Counted from the first letter of the stretch, positions 38,288-47,999 are shown. The stretch: 64,000 nucleotides of DNA from Bradyrhizobium sp. 190 (GCF_023073415.1 NZ_JADPJL010000061.1:35617-99616), one strand, 5' to 3'. Numbers and translations are program-made. The notes: generated from the sequence alone by a model not told the origin.

Positions 38288-38518
38288 ATGATAAATAAGG
38301 AGCCGATGTTGCAGCAATACAGTGGCGTCTACGATCCGGAAGAACTCTCGGCCTTGGGAAAGATTCTTGATGAAGCATTCGCGGCGTTACCGGCATCCAT
38401 GCAAACACCAGAGAATCGAACGGAACTCGCCAAGCTTGTTCTCGCTCGTGAAGCCACAAGCGAGAGCGACTTGGCAACCCTGAGGAATTTGATGGACGCC
38501 GTTGCATCTGCCGCTTGA
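38288..38518 (+). CDS. Small hypothetical protein paired with merR
   Basis: 76 residues from ATG 38288 (MINKEPMLQQYSG), or 70 from ATG 38306, which has AAGGAG only 3 bases before it. The sequence YDPEELSALGKILDEAFAAL...SMQTPENRTELAKLVL is a helical pattern common in short Bradyrhizobium proteins of unknown function. A decayed copy follows at 38874-39080. The gene-then-merR order is repeated in tandem, so the small protein and the MerR regulator may belong together. Confidence 0.65.
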   Translation: MINKEPMLQQYSGVYDPEELSALGKILDEAFAALPASMQTPENRTELAKLVLAREATSESDLATLRNLMDAVASAA

Positions 38519-38593
38519 TCAATTGGCACTCTGAGGAGAGTCACGTTGCTTGCGGCGGCAATGGACGTCGGTTCACTAGACCCTTGAAATGTC

Positions 38594-38624
38594 TTGACTC
38601 TTACGCGACGTCAGGTTGTAGCCT
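38594..38624 (+). promoter_or_regulatory. MerR-type promoter element (copy g)
   Basis: TTGACT (38594-38599), a 19-base spacer CTTACGCGACGTCAGGTTG, then TAGCCT (38619-38624). It precedes a decayed merR copy whose ATG is at 38640, 15 bases past the -10. Confidence 0.7.
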
Positions 38625-38639
38625 CGCAGACCGAGAAAC

Positions 38640-38870
38640 ATGACCAAAGCTACATCACGAACGCGTCGACGCGCATTGGCGAACTTGCAGAGGCTGCCGG
38701 CATAACGGTACGCATCCTGCATCACTGCAAGCACACAGGCCATTAGGTGCGTCGGAGCGAACCAAAGGCGCTCAGCGGATGTACGACCGTGAGGGCGTAG
38801 AACGAGTATATCAAATTCGATCGCTGCATGAGCTTGGCTTCGCCCCTCACTAGCGGAGCCAAAACGTTGC
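38640..38870 (+). pseudogene. Decayed copy of the merR gene
   Basis: The DNA follows the intact merR at 39189 closely: ATGACCAAAGCTACA, GGCGAACTTGCAGAGGCT, GCATCACT, then CGGATGTACGACCGTGAGGG. The frame stops after 19 codons, and the match ends near codon 75 at a deletion that joins it to the small-gene copy. Confidence 0.75.
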
Positions 38871-38873
38871 GGC

Positions 38874-39080
38874 GATGCAGTGGTTTGTACGAGCGGAAGG
38901 GCCTCTCGATCTTAGGAAACATTCTGATGAAATATTCGCGACGTTACCGGTCTTGATACGAATGAGCGAAGAATGGTACGGCACTCGCCAACATCAAGCG
39001 CAGCAGCCAGCGAAGCCGAATTGACGTTCCTGATGATCTTGATGGTCACCATCGCATCACCGCTTAATCAATCGGCGATA
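38874..39080 (+). pseudogene. Decayed copy of the small gene at 38288
   Basis: Block matches to 38310-38540 are visible (GCCTCTCGATCTTAGGAAAC against GCCTTGGGAAAGATTC; ATATTCGCGACGTTACCGG against GCATTCGCGGCGTTACCGG; then the shared GCTTGATCAAT-like end). The frame is disrupted. With the decayed merR copy it forms one repeat unit of a tandem duplication. Confidence 0.65.
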
Positions 39081-39142
39081 TGAGCAAAGTCACCTTGGTT
39101 GCGCCCAGATGGAAGACGGTTCAGCTAGATCATTCAAATAGC

Positions 39143-39173
39143 TTGAATCTCACGCAATGTCAGGTTGTAGGCT
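39143..39173 (+). promoter_or_regulatory. MerR-type promoter element of the intact merR gene (copy h)
   Basis: TTGAAT (39143-39148), a 19-base spacer CTCACGCAATGTCAGGTTG, then TAGGCT (39168-39173), 15 bases before the merR ATG. Overlong spacing with an internal dyad immediately in front of a merR gene is the classic arrangement for autoregulation. Confidence 0.85.
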
Positions 39174-39188
39174 TGGAAACTGAGAAAC

Positions 39189-39890
39189 ATGACCAAAGCT
39201 ACACCACGAAGGCGTCGATGGCGCATTGGCGAACTTGCAGAGGCTACCGGCGTAACGGTACGCACTCTGCATCACTACGAGCACATAGGGCTATTAAGTG
39301 CGGCGGAGCGCACCGATGGTGGCCACCGAATGTACGACCGCGACAGTGTACAACGAGTGAACCAAATTCTAGCACTGCGTGAGCTTAGCTTCTCACTTGA
39401 GGAGATCCGCGGAGCCATGGAAGGCAGCTCTTCGCTTACCGACCTGTTGCGCAACCACTTGGAGCGCATCGAAGTTCAAGTCGAACGTACGACCCAGTTG
39501 CGAGATCGTTTACGTAACATGACCACGGATGACGAAGTACATGTCAGTGTGGATGAGCTACCTGCGACGTTAGATGCAATGTCGCGGGTTGAGAAACGCG
39601 CTCAAACGCCCCGATGCAGATGCGCCTCAGACCCAAATCGAGAGGAGCGGTGGCAACGGATCCACAAGGAGTTGCGCGATTGTATGATTAGAGGCGAGCA
39701 TCCTTGCAGCGAACGGGTCACTGCTGTGGCCCTTCAAGCGCGCTCGCTAATCACCGAAGTCGCAGGAGCGGAATCAACAGCTTCAACGATACTGAAAGTT
39801 CTTGCGCGATTGAGCGCACCTCGCAATTTGGCTGGCTGGGATCCCGGACTAATGCAGTATCTCGATCTTGCACTTGCCGCATTACAGTGA
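39189..39890 (+). CDS. MerR-family transcriptional regulator
   Basis: 233 residues. N-terminal winged helix-turn-helix: WRIGELAEATGVTVRTLHHY (residues ~11-30), EHIGLL and GGHRMYDRDSVQRV. Then a dimerisation helix (residues ~80-115). The larger C-terminal domain (~125-233) holds a cysteine cluster (PRCRC) and EERWQRIHKELRDCMIRG, reminiscent of TipAS-type effector domains. Its ligand is unknown. Its own promoter has the 19-base-spacer element found at eight other sites in the window (plus one decayed copy), so it is the best candidate for a regulator of all of them. Intact; the tandem copy at 38640 is decayed. Confidence 0.92.
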   Translation: MTKATPRRRRWRIGELAEATGVTVRTLHHYEHIGLLSAAERTDGGHRMYDRDSVQRVNQILALRELSFSLEEIRGAMEGSSSLTDLLRNHLERIEVQVERTTQLRDRLRNMTTDDEVHVSVDELPATLDAMSRVEKRAQTPRCRCASDPNREERWQRIHKELRDCMIRGEHPCSERVTAVALQARSLITEVAGAESTASTILKVLARLSAPRNLAGWDPGLMQYLDLALAALQ

Positions 39891-40519
39891 TTAGCCGTGC
39901 TGGCACTCGCGCCTAATCCGTGCGCGGCTGCCGTTTGCGTTCAGCCAGCGCGCTTCGGAACCTGTCGGATCTCAATTGAGCAGCCGATTTAGATCTCGAT
40001 TAGCCGGTCATGCGCTTCGAGCCACGAGCGGCCTTAAGGCAAATGTAGAACCAACGTCCGATCTACACAGCAATCTGACAGGCCCCTATGGCGGCGCCGG
40101 TCGGCTTGCAAGCACCTCCGGCGTCTGAAGCCTGATGCTCGAAGCCGTCGTCCCAAGCTCCCAAGCCAATGGCGCGAGCAGCACCAAGTGCGGAGAGCCA
40201 AATGTACCTTGTGACCAGGCACGATCCTGCCTCGGGGGTGAGACGTCCTGACCACTGGTGAGCCCGAGCAGCTTGCTCAACACCTGACCGCTCGGACTTG
40301 GCAACTCGAAACGAGCCTGGGTCGGTGTTCCGAGTTGAAAGATCCTTCTGCATACATCTTTCGTAATTCCGAGCGAAATCTCCAACGGTGGCGAGCGAAC
40401 GTCCCCTTCTGGTTCGTGCCAGATGCTTTGAGGCATGCGCTGCATTTTCTCAAGTTTTCCTCGTCTGCTTCTGGGGCCCGGCAGTTTGGCCATATTCATC
40501 CAAGAGTCTTTGAGGGGGC
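39891..40519. other. No gene recognised
   Basis: About 630 bases. Minus-strand frames at 40063-40499 overlap in three phases without family or ribosome-binding-site support. Confidence 0.3.
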
Positions 40520-40550
40520 TTGAATCGCACGCAGCGTCAAATTGTACGAT
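40520..40550 (+). promoter_or_regulatory. MerR-type promoter element upstream of the livK gene (copy i)
   Basis: TTGAAT (40520-40525), a 19-base spacer CGCACGCAGCGTCAAATTG, then TACGAT (40545-40550). It is followed by CTCAAAGTAGGTGGCGCGG, shared in part with copies c and e. The LivK-type gene starts 258 bases downstream. Confidence 0.72.
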
Positions 40551-40808
40551 CTCAAAGTAGGTGGCGCGGTCTCTTGGCAGAACGCTCAGAGACTACTCCG
40601 GCTATCCGTGGAGGATCGCCTTGGACCTGCAGTACGTGATGGACTTCTGGGCGAGAGCTCTCGGCGTCTACGGGGCCGAAATGGATGATAATCAATGGTG
40701 TTACATAAGTTTGATCAGCGCGAGCCCGGCTCGCGACTAAGCGACACCTCAGAAGGTCTGGCGCACAGCACGACTGACCGCAAACTCCGGCCATATCGGG
40801 AGCTCCGA

Positions 40809-41915
40809 ATGTCAATTTATCGTGTCAGTTCAGCCGCGAGTGCAGCCATCCTTGCTTGTGCTTTGGTTTCGACTGCGCCCGCTGCAGACATTAATATTGC
40901 CGTCGCCGGACCGATGACCGGAAGCACTGCTGCGATTGGTGTGCAGCTGCGCGAGGGTGCTGCCGCGGCCGTTGATGCTTTGAATGCCTCCGGCCTACTT
41001 CCCGGTACAAAGGTCATATTGAGCGTCGCCGACGACGCGTGCGATCCCAAGCAGGCTGTCGCAGTAGCGAATCGGCTGACGGCGGATCGGGTCAAGTTGG
41101 TCGTTGGCCACCTTTGTTCTTCTTCCTCGATCCCAGCTTCCGACATTTACGCTGAAGCGCAAGTTATTCAAATTTCGCCCGGCACAACTAATCCGCAGCT
41201 GACAGAGCGTGGTCTCAAGACGGTATTTCGAATCTGCGGCCGCGATGACCAACAAGGCGTCGTGGCAGCCCAATACATCCTGCGACACTACCCGAACAAC
41301 AAAATTGCCGTACTTGACGACAAGAGCACCGCTGGCAAGGGTATTGCCGATGTCGTCGAGTCGCGTCTTCGGGAAGCGGGCAAAAACGTCATTCGGCAAA
41401 GCTATGCAGCCGGCGAAAAGGACTACACGGCCCTGGTCTCAAGGATGAAAAGGGACGGAATCCAGATCGCCTATATTGGCGGCTATTACACCGAGATCGG
41501 GTTGATTGTGCGCCAGGCGGCAGACGCAGGCGCAGCTTTCACGATCATGGCGAACGATCCGTTGATGACTTACGAATTCTGGGCCATCACGAGCAGAGCC
41601 GGAAACGGCACCCTGTTCACCTTCATGCCCGATGCCACCAAGAATTCCCAAGCCGCGGACGTCGTGGCTAGACTCAAGGCTTCCAAACTGTCTGCGGAAG
41701 GCTATACGCTCTACGCCTATGCGGCCGTCCAAGCTTGGGCGGACGCGGTGAAGCGGGCCGGCTCCCTCAACGCCACCCGGGTGGCAGCGGCGCTTCGTTC
41801 GCAGCCGATCGAAACAGTAGTCGGGACGATCCGATTTGATACCAAAGGAGACAACGCGTCTCCCGGCTTCGTAGTTTACCGCTGGCACGACAGTATTGTC
41901 GAACCCGTCGAGTAG
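40809..41915 (+). CDS. LivK-type branched-chain amino acid ABC transporter binding protein
   Basis: 368 residues from ATG 40809 (MSIYRVSSAASAAILACALV); an upstream in-frame ATG at 40695 gives no signal peptide. A signal peptide (~1-25, ending APAA) is followed by a type I periplasmic-binding fold: INIAVAGPMTGSTAAIGVQL, DDACDPKQAVAVANRL, VVGHLCSSSSIPASDIYAEA. Very close in layout to LivJ/LivK. No permease or ATPase genes lie alongside, so it would have to work with a transporter encoded elsewhere. The substrate is not evident. A truncated paralogue is at 10149. Confidence 0.92.
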   Translation: MSIYRVSSAASAAILACALVSTAPAADINIAVAGPMTGSTAAIGVQLREGAAAAVDALNASGLLPGTKVILSVADDACDPKQAVAVANRLTADRVKLVVGHLCSSSSIPASDIYAEAQVIQISPGTTNPQLTERGLKTVFRICGRDDQQGVVAAQYILRHYPNNKIAVLDDKSTAGKGIADVVESRLREAGKNVIRQSYAAGEKDYTALVSRMKRDGIQIAYIGGYYTEIGLIVRQAADAGAAFTIMANDPLMTYEFWAITSRAGNGTLFTFMPDATKNSQAADVVARLKASKLSAEGYTLYAYAAVQAWADAVKRAGSLNATRVAAALRSQPIETVVGTIRFDTKGDNASPGFVVYRWHDSIVEPVE

Positions 41916-42406
41916 AACTGATCGTCGCGACGGCCCCGCATATTCAGCCAATGAAGGAAATCATGAAACCTCCGCAACAGCGCAAATGGCGAGCTACTCG
42001 CGTTGCTTCTCGCGCTCTCCGCGATGCTTGCGGTCCTACCCTACCCCGGATGCGTCTTCCGGAAGGCGACGAGGGCGCGGCATTAGTTTTGCCTGGCACC
42101 TGGACTAAATGCTGGAATGTCATTCTGGCCAACTCAAGAATGACAGCCAATCCCATTCCGGCATTGAGCCGCCAGATCGCGCAAAACTTCGACCGCCGAC
42201 GATTATCTTCGGCTTCGCTGGGGTTGGCACGTAGCGGCAGGTTCACCAACCTCTAAGAAACTCGGCAGTTCGAGCTGCCGCCCCCAGCAAGATTTGGATG
42301 GCTGCCGTCTTGTTATCCCAATGAGGCATCCAGCTCTGCCATCGCCGGCGCAACGGGTCGGCATGCTGACAATCCGAATCGCCTCGGCGGCTTAAAGGAG
42401 AACGAT

Positions 42407-43525
42407 GTGTCTGATGCAAAATTGCAAGGTGTGCTCTCTTCTCTTTCGCAGGCAGCGAGACAATTAGATGCTGTGCCGTCCGGCCGGCCCGCACCGGATG
42501 CTAGCTACGTGAAGCTAAACACGAATGAGAACCCATTTCCACTACCAACAATGGTGTGGCAAAGTGCGATGGCGGCTCTCGAGCGGCAATATCTATATCC
42601 GGAAGATGACAATATTGGCTTGAGGAAAGCAGCCGCCGATGCTTACGGCCTATCGAAAGATCATGTAATCGCCGGTAACGGATCGTCTGAGCTTCTCGGG
42701 CTAATTTACAGAGCTTTTCTTGCCCCGGGCGACAGCCTGGCAATGATCTCGCCGGGCTTTTCGTTCAACCGAAAACTTGCCATGTTGCAGGGCGCTCGAT
42801 TGCTCGAAATCAAATCGCGCGATGCTGATTCTTTGCCTATGGAGCAATTGCTTCTTGGTCCCGCGAAAGATGCCAAGTTCATTGTGTTAGCTAACCCGAA
42901 CAATCCGACCGGATCCTTCGTTCGGATATCCGATATCGAGTGCCTCGTGGCAAACTCGAACCGGTTAATCGTTTTGGACGAGGCCTATGTAGACTTCGCA
43001 CCCGATAACGGTATGCGCCTCGTCAGTCGCTATTCGAATCTTCTTCTCCTCAGAACATTCTCGAAAAGCTATGCTGCCGCTGGCATTCGCGTCGGCTTCG
43101 GTTTCGGCCACCCCGAGCTCATTGGGAGGCTACGTAATATCCAGAACGTCTTCAACATGAATGTGGTCGCGCATGCGATGGGCATCAGCGTCCTGGCGCA
43201 TCGCGCCGCTTACGAGGAGAACCATAGACATATCAGGCACGAAAGACAGCGAGTTACGACCGCTCTGTCGCAACTTGGCTTTTCTGTAACACCCTCCCAT
43301 GCAAACTTCTTGCTAGCCGGAGTGCCGGAGGGCAAAGACGGTAGATGGTGGCAGGCAGCCTTGGAAACGCAAAAGATACTCGTTGCCTTCTTTCCTGATG
43401 AAGACCTGGAAAATTGTATCCGGGTTAGCATTGGCACGAGATCGCAAATGGACGCGTTTCTCGCAGCAGTCGGTTACATATCTGAGTTCTTAAGAACTGG
43501 AAGACCGCCCGCTTCGCGCAGTTAA
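42407..43525 (+). CDS. hisC: Histidinol-phosphate aminotransferase (HisC family)
   Basis: 372 residues from a GTG at 42407, with AAAGGAG 7-8 bases upstream; an ATG two bases earlier is out of frame. Fold-type I PLP enzyme: KLNTNENPFP, ANPNNPTGSF, VLDEAYVDFA and the PLP lysine in RTFSKSYAAAGIRVG. Catalyses glutamate-dependent transamination of imidazole-acetol phosphate, or a related acid such as a phenylpyruvate. It is an accessory copy outside any his operon, so a specialised role is possible. The next gene is a flavin-dependent monooxygenase on the same strand. Confidence 0.88.
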   Translation: MSDAKLQGVLSSLSQAARQLDAVPSGRPAPDASYVKLNTNENPFPLPTMVWQSAMAALERQYLYPEDDNIGLRKAAADAYGLSKDHVIAGNGSSELLGLIYRAFLAPGDSLAMISPGFSFNRKLAMLQGARLLEIKSRDADSLPMEQLLLGPAKDAKFIVLANPNNPTGSFVRISDIECLVANSNRLIVLDEAYVDFAPDNGMRLVSRYSNLLLLRTFSKSYAAAGIRVGFGFGHPELIGRLRNIQNVFNMNVVAHAMGISVLAHRAAYEENHRHIRHERQRVTTALSQLGFSVTPSHANFLLAGVPEGKDGRWWQAALETQKILVAFFPDEDLENCIRVSIGTRSQMDAFLAAVGYISEFLRTGRPPASRS

Positions 43526-43815
43526 TGTCTCCTTTTGCGTTACCTCGGCGATCGTACCAGGTCACAAAAGATGAGTGCGATTTACGCCAAGGGCAGAGGT
43601 CAGTTCTGGCTAAACGACGAACAGTGGCCACGGGTCGACCCTTACTCTCTGATGGTCGTTAAAGCCGTCGAGGCGGAAGAACAATCGTGGGCGGCATGAA
43701 CGTCGCAACGACCACAACACAGGAGACGGAAAGTGCCACCAAAGTAGGAGCCGTCCGTCTTTGACCGCTCGATGCCCGGAATTGAGCGGACCAACTTGCA
43801 CTTGGAGATAATCGA

Positions 43816-44844
43816 ATGAGAGACGTCTTCCCTCCAAAAATAACTTGCGGCATCTTCGATCACCTGGATGCGGACAGCCGTGATATCGCTCGACAATACG
43901 CAGATCGCCTCATACTAGCGGAGGCGTACGATCGCCTCGGTTTCTATGCGTATCATGTGGCAGAGCACCACTGTACGCCTCACGGGAGATGCCCGTCACC
44001 GAATCTGTTCTTATCGAGCGTCGCACAGCGGACAAGGCAACTTCGTGTGGGCCCATTGGTAATGCTGCTTAATCTTTATCATCCGCTACGCGCGTTCGAG
44101 GAGATCTGCATGCTCGACCAATTGAGCGGTGGCAGGCTCGAGCTGGGTATCGGGCGCGGCTCTCTACCGATCGAATGGGGCTACTTCGGGATCAGCGCGG
44201 ACGCGGCGCCAGGACGTTATGAGGAAGCCAGCGAGATCCTTATTAAGGCGATGAAAGGCGGCACTCTATGCTATCAGGGCGACCATTTTGAGCTAAACGA
44301 CGTTCCTTTGACGCTAGGACCTCATCAGCGCCCGTGGCCGCCGATATGGATTACCACCAATCGACCAGAGTCCGCAGGTTGGGCCGCCGCGAATGGTGCA
44401 AATCTCGCGTGCGTAGGCCCCTCCTCTAGTGTTCGCAAAATTACCGATACCTTCCGCGCTCACCTAGACCGCAACCGTGACGCTGATGATCATGCGCCGT
44501 TCGTCGGGTTGCTGCGTATGATCGTTATTGCGCGTTCTGAGAAAGATGCCCATTCGCTCGCGACCTCTGCTTACGAACGATGGCTCAAGAGCTTTAGATT
44601 CCTATACGAGCTCAATGCCATTCCGCTACCACCAAACCTCCCACTAACCTTCGATGCGGCACTCGCAAGTGAACTGTGTGTAGTCGGAACTCCAGCTTCT
44701 GTACGAAAGGCTCTGCTTTGCCAGCTGGAAGAGGCAGGTGCCAACTATCTCCTTTGTCAACTCGCATTTGGGAATCTGCCGTTGGATGCTTCCCTATTTG
44801 CCGCAACCACGATTCAATCCGAAATCATCCCTGGAATTGGCTGA
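43816..44844 (+). CDS. LLM-class (bacterial luciferase-like) flavin-dependent oxidoreductase
   Basis: 342 residues, with GGAG 8 bases before ATG 43816. TIM-barrel luciferase-family features: YDRLGFYAYHVAEHHCTPHG, LRVGPLVMLLNLYHPLRAFE, EEICMLDQLSGGRLELGIGR and WPPIWITTNRPESAGWAA. Uses reduced flavin and oxygen; the substrate cannot be read from sequence. It sits 290 bases after hisC in the same direction and upstream of decayed genes. A joint role with HisC in modifying an amino-acid-derived compound is possible but unproven. Confidence 0.9.
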   Translation: MRDVFPPKITCGIFDHLDADSRDIARQYADRLILAEAYDRLGFYAYHVAEHHCTPHGRCPSPNLFLSSVAQRTRQLRVGPLVMLLNLYHPLRAFEEICMLDQLSGGRLELGIGRGSLPIEWGYFGISADAAPGRYEEASEILIKAMKGGTLCYQGDHFELNDVPLTLGPHQRPWPPIWITTNRPESAGWAAANGANLACVGPSSSVRKITDTFRAHLDRNRDADDHAPFVGLLRMIVIARSEKDAHSLATSAYERWLKSFRFLYELNAIPLPPNLPLTFDAALASELCVVGTPASVRKALLCQLEEAGANYLLCQLAFGNLPLDASLFAATTIQSEIIPGIG

Positions 44845-45092
44845 CCATGATTCGCTCCGACTGTGGAAATCCAAATTGTTGTCCAGCACTCCTTCACACC
44901 CGAATACAGTCGGCGTGGACTGACAGTAAGCTCCCAGGAGTTGCGTCGAAACACCTCGCGATGGCGTTCGAAACTGAACAAATGCTCGAACGATTCGTTT
45001 CAATATACCGAAGGACTCTGGGGTAAGACGCTGGAATGCCAATCCCAACACTGCTGATGATGAGGAGGACGATTAAAATGTCTGAGTAGCGA

Positions 45093-45289
45093 ATGATTGC
45101 GGCATGCGGGTCGATACCGGGGCTCGATCATATGTTTCAGACGTTTCTGCATGTGATCGATACTGACAACACAACTTCTCCCCGCCTTCGGGAACGGTGC
45201 ACACGGTGCTAGACGCGACTCTTCTTCTCGCAAAGGCACGACTTCTTGACCGCATCACGCAACGAGAGGCGCGACGCGATGAACGTTAG
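45093..45289 (+). pseudogene. Frameshifted paralogue of the small protein at 13724
   Basis: From ATG 45093 the frame reads FQTFLHVIDTDNTTSPRLRE and then stops. In the next frame it continues VHTVLDATLLLAKARLLDRI. Together they align with FRELIDTDDSISPELRSALH TTLDGHLLSERERLLKIV of the intact copy. One indel near 45195 separates the halves. Confidence 0.65.
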
Positions 45290-45861
45290 CGCGGCTCTTT
45301 CAGGTGCTGCGGCGCTCGGCACGGCCGGCGCCGCGTTCGCCCAGCGCCTCAGCGAGAAGCCGAACAGGATCGCAAAAAAGAGCATCTGCAGGATATCCCC
45401 GCCCGCCAGCGCGCCGATGACGCTTTCGGGAATGACGGTAAGGATGAATCGACGGTTCTTGAGGCCTGGTCCAGTTTCACACAGTTGGCAAGTTCCACGG
45501 CATCGGGCTTGGCGGCAAAGCCACGGCCGATCTGGAACAAACTGCCCACAACCAGGCCGAGCACCAGGGCAAAAGTGGAGACGTGTTCGAAATAGATAAG
45601 CGCTTTAACGCCAACCGGGCCGACTTTCTAATATGGGCAATCCCGGACACGACAGTGCAGAAGATGATCGGCGCCGTCAACATTGTGGTAAGCTTGATGA
45701 AGCCGTCGCCAAGAGCCTTGACCAAATCGTTGGTCGCAAGCGACGGCCACAGCCAGCCGAACGACGACGCCAATCAGGATCGCAATCAGCACCTGAACGT
45801 AAAGGATCTTGTACAAGGGTCGAGACGCCCGCGCGGACTTTGCAGTTGCGATTGTCGGCAT
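45280..45861 (-). pseudogene. dctA: DctA, C4-dicarboxylate transporter, 5' remnant
   Basis: From ATG 45861 the frame reads MPTIATAKSARAS then LYKILYVQVLIAILIGVVV, the first membrane helix of DctA. The match continues in another frame as LVKALGDGFIKLTTM and TAPIIFCTVVSGIAHI, then further downstream (toward 45300) with FFAILFGFSLRRW. Several indels are present, and the rest of the ~440-residue transporter is missing. DctA imports plant dicarboxylates into bacteroids; this copy cannot work. Confidence 0.8.
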
Positions 45862-46029
45862 GACGCTCTCTCCCACACTCACGCAGGTATCTGAGCCGCT
45901 CCGGCTGAAGTGGCGTCGTGTCCCGCCCCACCAAGGCCAATTGTATCAGCGGAGTCAGAACTGTTTGCAGTTCTCGGTCCCTGCCTATTCCGCAGGCATG
46001 ACTGATTGGGACATTCGCACGGGCGGGAC

Positions 46030-46265
46030 GCTCCCAGATCATGCTCCACTTAACCAGGACGAGATTCGGACAACCGCTTCGCGCATACCATCGGCGGAAC
46101 GCGATAGGAGACGCGCATGAACTTCTGCCCTGCAAGGGATCGAAGTTAACGCCGGGCGTTGCAGGGACACATGGTCCTGGCAAAGGCGAAGTCGGAGGTG
46201 AAGTCGGAGACATCAGCATAGAGATAGAAGGCGCCGTTCGCGGGCCGGAATTGGTGAGGCTTGCC
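46030..46265 (-). pseudogene. 3' remnant of a PLP-dependent aminotransferase
   Basis: Minus-strand pieces PANGAFYLYADVSDFTSD, FAFARTM and FDPLQGRS resemble the C-terminal end of AspC-like aminotransferases (GAFYLYADVS...FDPxxG..F.R.SYA). They occur in at least two frames. The N-terminal two thirds are absent. Confidence 0.5.
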
Positions 46266-46735
46266 GCGGCAGTCTTTCGATCGGAATCTATCGGTTCTCA
46301 ACATAGCCGCGCTTGACCACCTCTATCTGCAAAAGCGGCTACAGTCCCAATTGCGAAAGCGACTGCACGGAGATTGCGAGACTCTGCGGCACCCGCTCAA
46401 TCGCGCGCAGCTGTCACTGTGGCACGAGAGCCGACGTGCCGGCCGGCGATGCAGGATTATTTCGACATCGAAAACCACGAGCGCAGCTCTAGTTCTTCGC
46501 CAGCAATGCTAGCCGTGTTCAGCCAAATGATGTCGCATTCACTGCGGGCCTTTCATGATAAGCCAAGAATACATAGAAGCATTTGCAAATCTTCCTGAAA
46601 CCTTCCCTTGGAACGAATTCTCCATGGGGTCCCCGGCAGCTGATCCTGATAAACCTGTGATCGCTTAGACACGCGACAGTCCTTCAGAACCACCCTTGAG
46701 TTACAGAACGCTGCTGTCTTCAGCACGCCTTGAGA

Positions 46736-47965
46736 TCAGCCAATCATCGCGCCCTCCTCCCGGCGAGCAACACGGCCAACCGTAACCTCTCCAGCCGCTT
46801 GCAGCGCCTGATGCGTATCCGCGATCAGGTCGCTCGCTCTCTCCATGCCCGCATGGATGCGAATCAACGGCCCCTCGAAGGCGAGCGGCGTTTCCGTTCG
46901 TTTCGGTGGGTCAACCAGGAGAACGAGGCTTTCAAACCCGCCCCAGGATGCACCGATGCCAAAAAGCCGCAGGCTATTGAAGAGAACCGAAAGTTGAGGC
47001 CGAGACATCGGTTTCAGGACGACTCCAAATAGTCCGCTTGCGCCCAAAAAGTCGCGTTTCCAGATTGCATAGCCGGGATCATTGGGAAGCGCTGGGTGCA
47101 AGACCTTGTCGACAGCCGGATGCGACTGCAGGCTTTCCGCCAGCTTGAGGCCATTGTCCCAATGCTGCTTCATGCGGACCGCTAGCGTACGAAGTCCCCG
47201 CAGGGCCAAATAGATATCGTCTGGCCCAGCTATCTCTCCGAAATGATGGGCGCTCGACTGCAACGTGGGCCAGGCGGCCTCATTCGCAGTCGCAATGCCA
47301 AGTAAGGCATCGGAATGACCAACGATATACTTGGTCGCGGCATGGATGGAGATGTCGACACCGTGGTCAAACGCCTTGAAAAAAAGAGGCGTCGCCCAAG
47401 AGTTATCCATGATCACGAGCGCATCAGATCGATGCGCGATCGCAGCGAGTGCGGGGACATCCTGAACCTCAAAGGTCATGGATCCGGGCGACTCCAGATA
47501 GACGGCCCGGGTGTTTGCTTTGATTTTTGTTGAGAGCTCCGAACCTTGCGTTGGACGGAAATACTGCACTTCAATGCGAAGCCTTGCGAGGACTTGGTCC
47601 GCGAAAACTCTCACAGGTTGATAAACGCTATCGCTGATTAACAGATGGTCGCCCGCCTTCAAAACCCCAAGAAGCGAGTGCGTGCAAGCAGATAATCCCG
47701 ATGGGAATAGGATGGAACGGTGGCCGCCCTCCAATTCGCAAATGGCAGCCTCAAATGCGCGAGACAACGGCGATCCGAAGCGTCCGTAGCTGGGTATCGG
47801 ATTGCGTCTCCGCGACTCCCATTCTTCCAGGGTCTCCGAAAGAATTGTAGAGCCGCGATAGATGGGCACATTGACCATCCCGGCGTGTTTACTGGGCTCT
47901 CGACCGACATGACAGAGTTGCGTCTCGGTATGTCGTGGATTGTTGCCGTCGTTCAGGTACTTCAT
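46736..47965 (-). CDS. metC: Cystathionine beta-lyase (Cys/Met metabolism PLP enzyme)
   Basis: 409 residues from ATG 47965, with AGAAGAG upstream; a TTG at 47998 is an alternative. Fold-type I PLP enzyme: VPIYRGSTILSETLEEW, SYGRFGSPLSRAFEAA, LEGGHRSILFPSGLSACTHS, and the PLP-lysine site SIHAATKYIVGHSDALLG. MetC-type enzymes cleave cystathionine to homocysteine, pyruvate and ammonia; gamma-synthase relatives look similar. It stands alone. In Bradyrhizobium this enzyme class is the known target of rhizobitoxine, but no rhizobitoxine genes are visible here. Confidence 0.9.
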   Translation of the reverse strand: MKYLNDGNNPRHTETQLCHVGREPSKHAGMVNVPIYRGSTILSETLEEWESRRRNPIPSYGRFGSPLSRAFEAAICELEGGHRSILFPSGLSACTHSLLGVLKAGDHLLISDSVYQPVRVFADQVLARLRIEVQYFRPTQGSELSTKIKANTRAVYLESPGSMTFEVQDVPALAAIAHRSDALVIMDNSWATPLFFKAFDHGVDISIHAATKYIVGHSDALLGIATANEAAWPTLQSSAHHFGEIAGPDDIYLALRGLRTLAVRMKQHWDNGLKLAESLQSHPAVDKVLHPALPNDPGYAIWKRDFLGASGLFGVVLKPMSRPQLSVLFNSLRLFGIGASWGGFESLVLLVDPPKRTETPLAFEGPLIRIHAGMERASDLIADTHQALQAAGEVTVGRVARREEGAMIG

Positions 47966-47999
47966 AACTCTTCTATCGGGATGTCTTTGCCCTGCCAAA

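Noticed and set aside
42091..42245. Possible sigma54 sites near hisC (TGGCACCTGG..., TTGGCACGTAG...)
   Set aside because: The GG and GC dinucleotides are not 10 bases apart.
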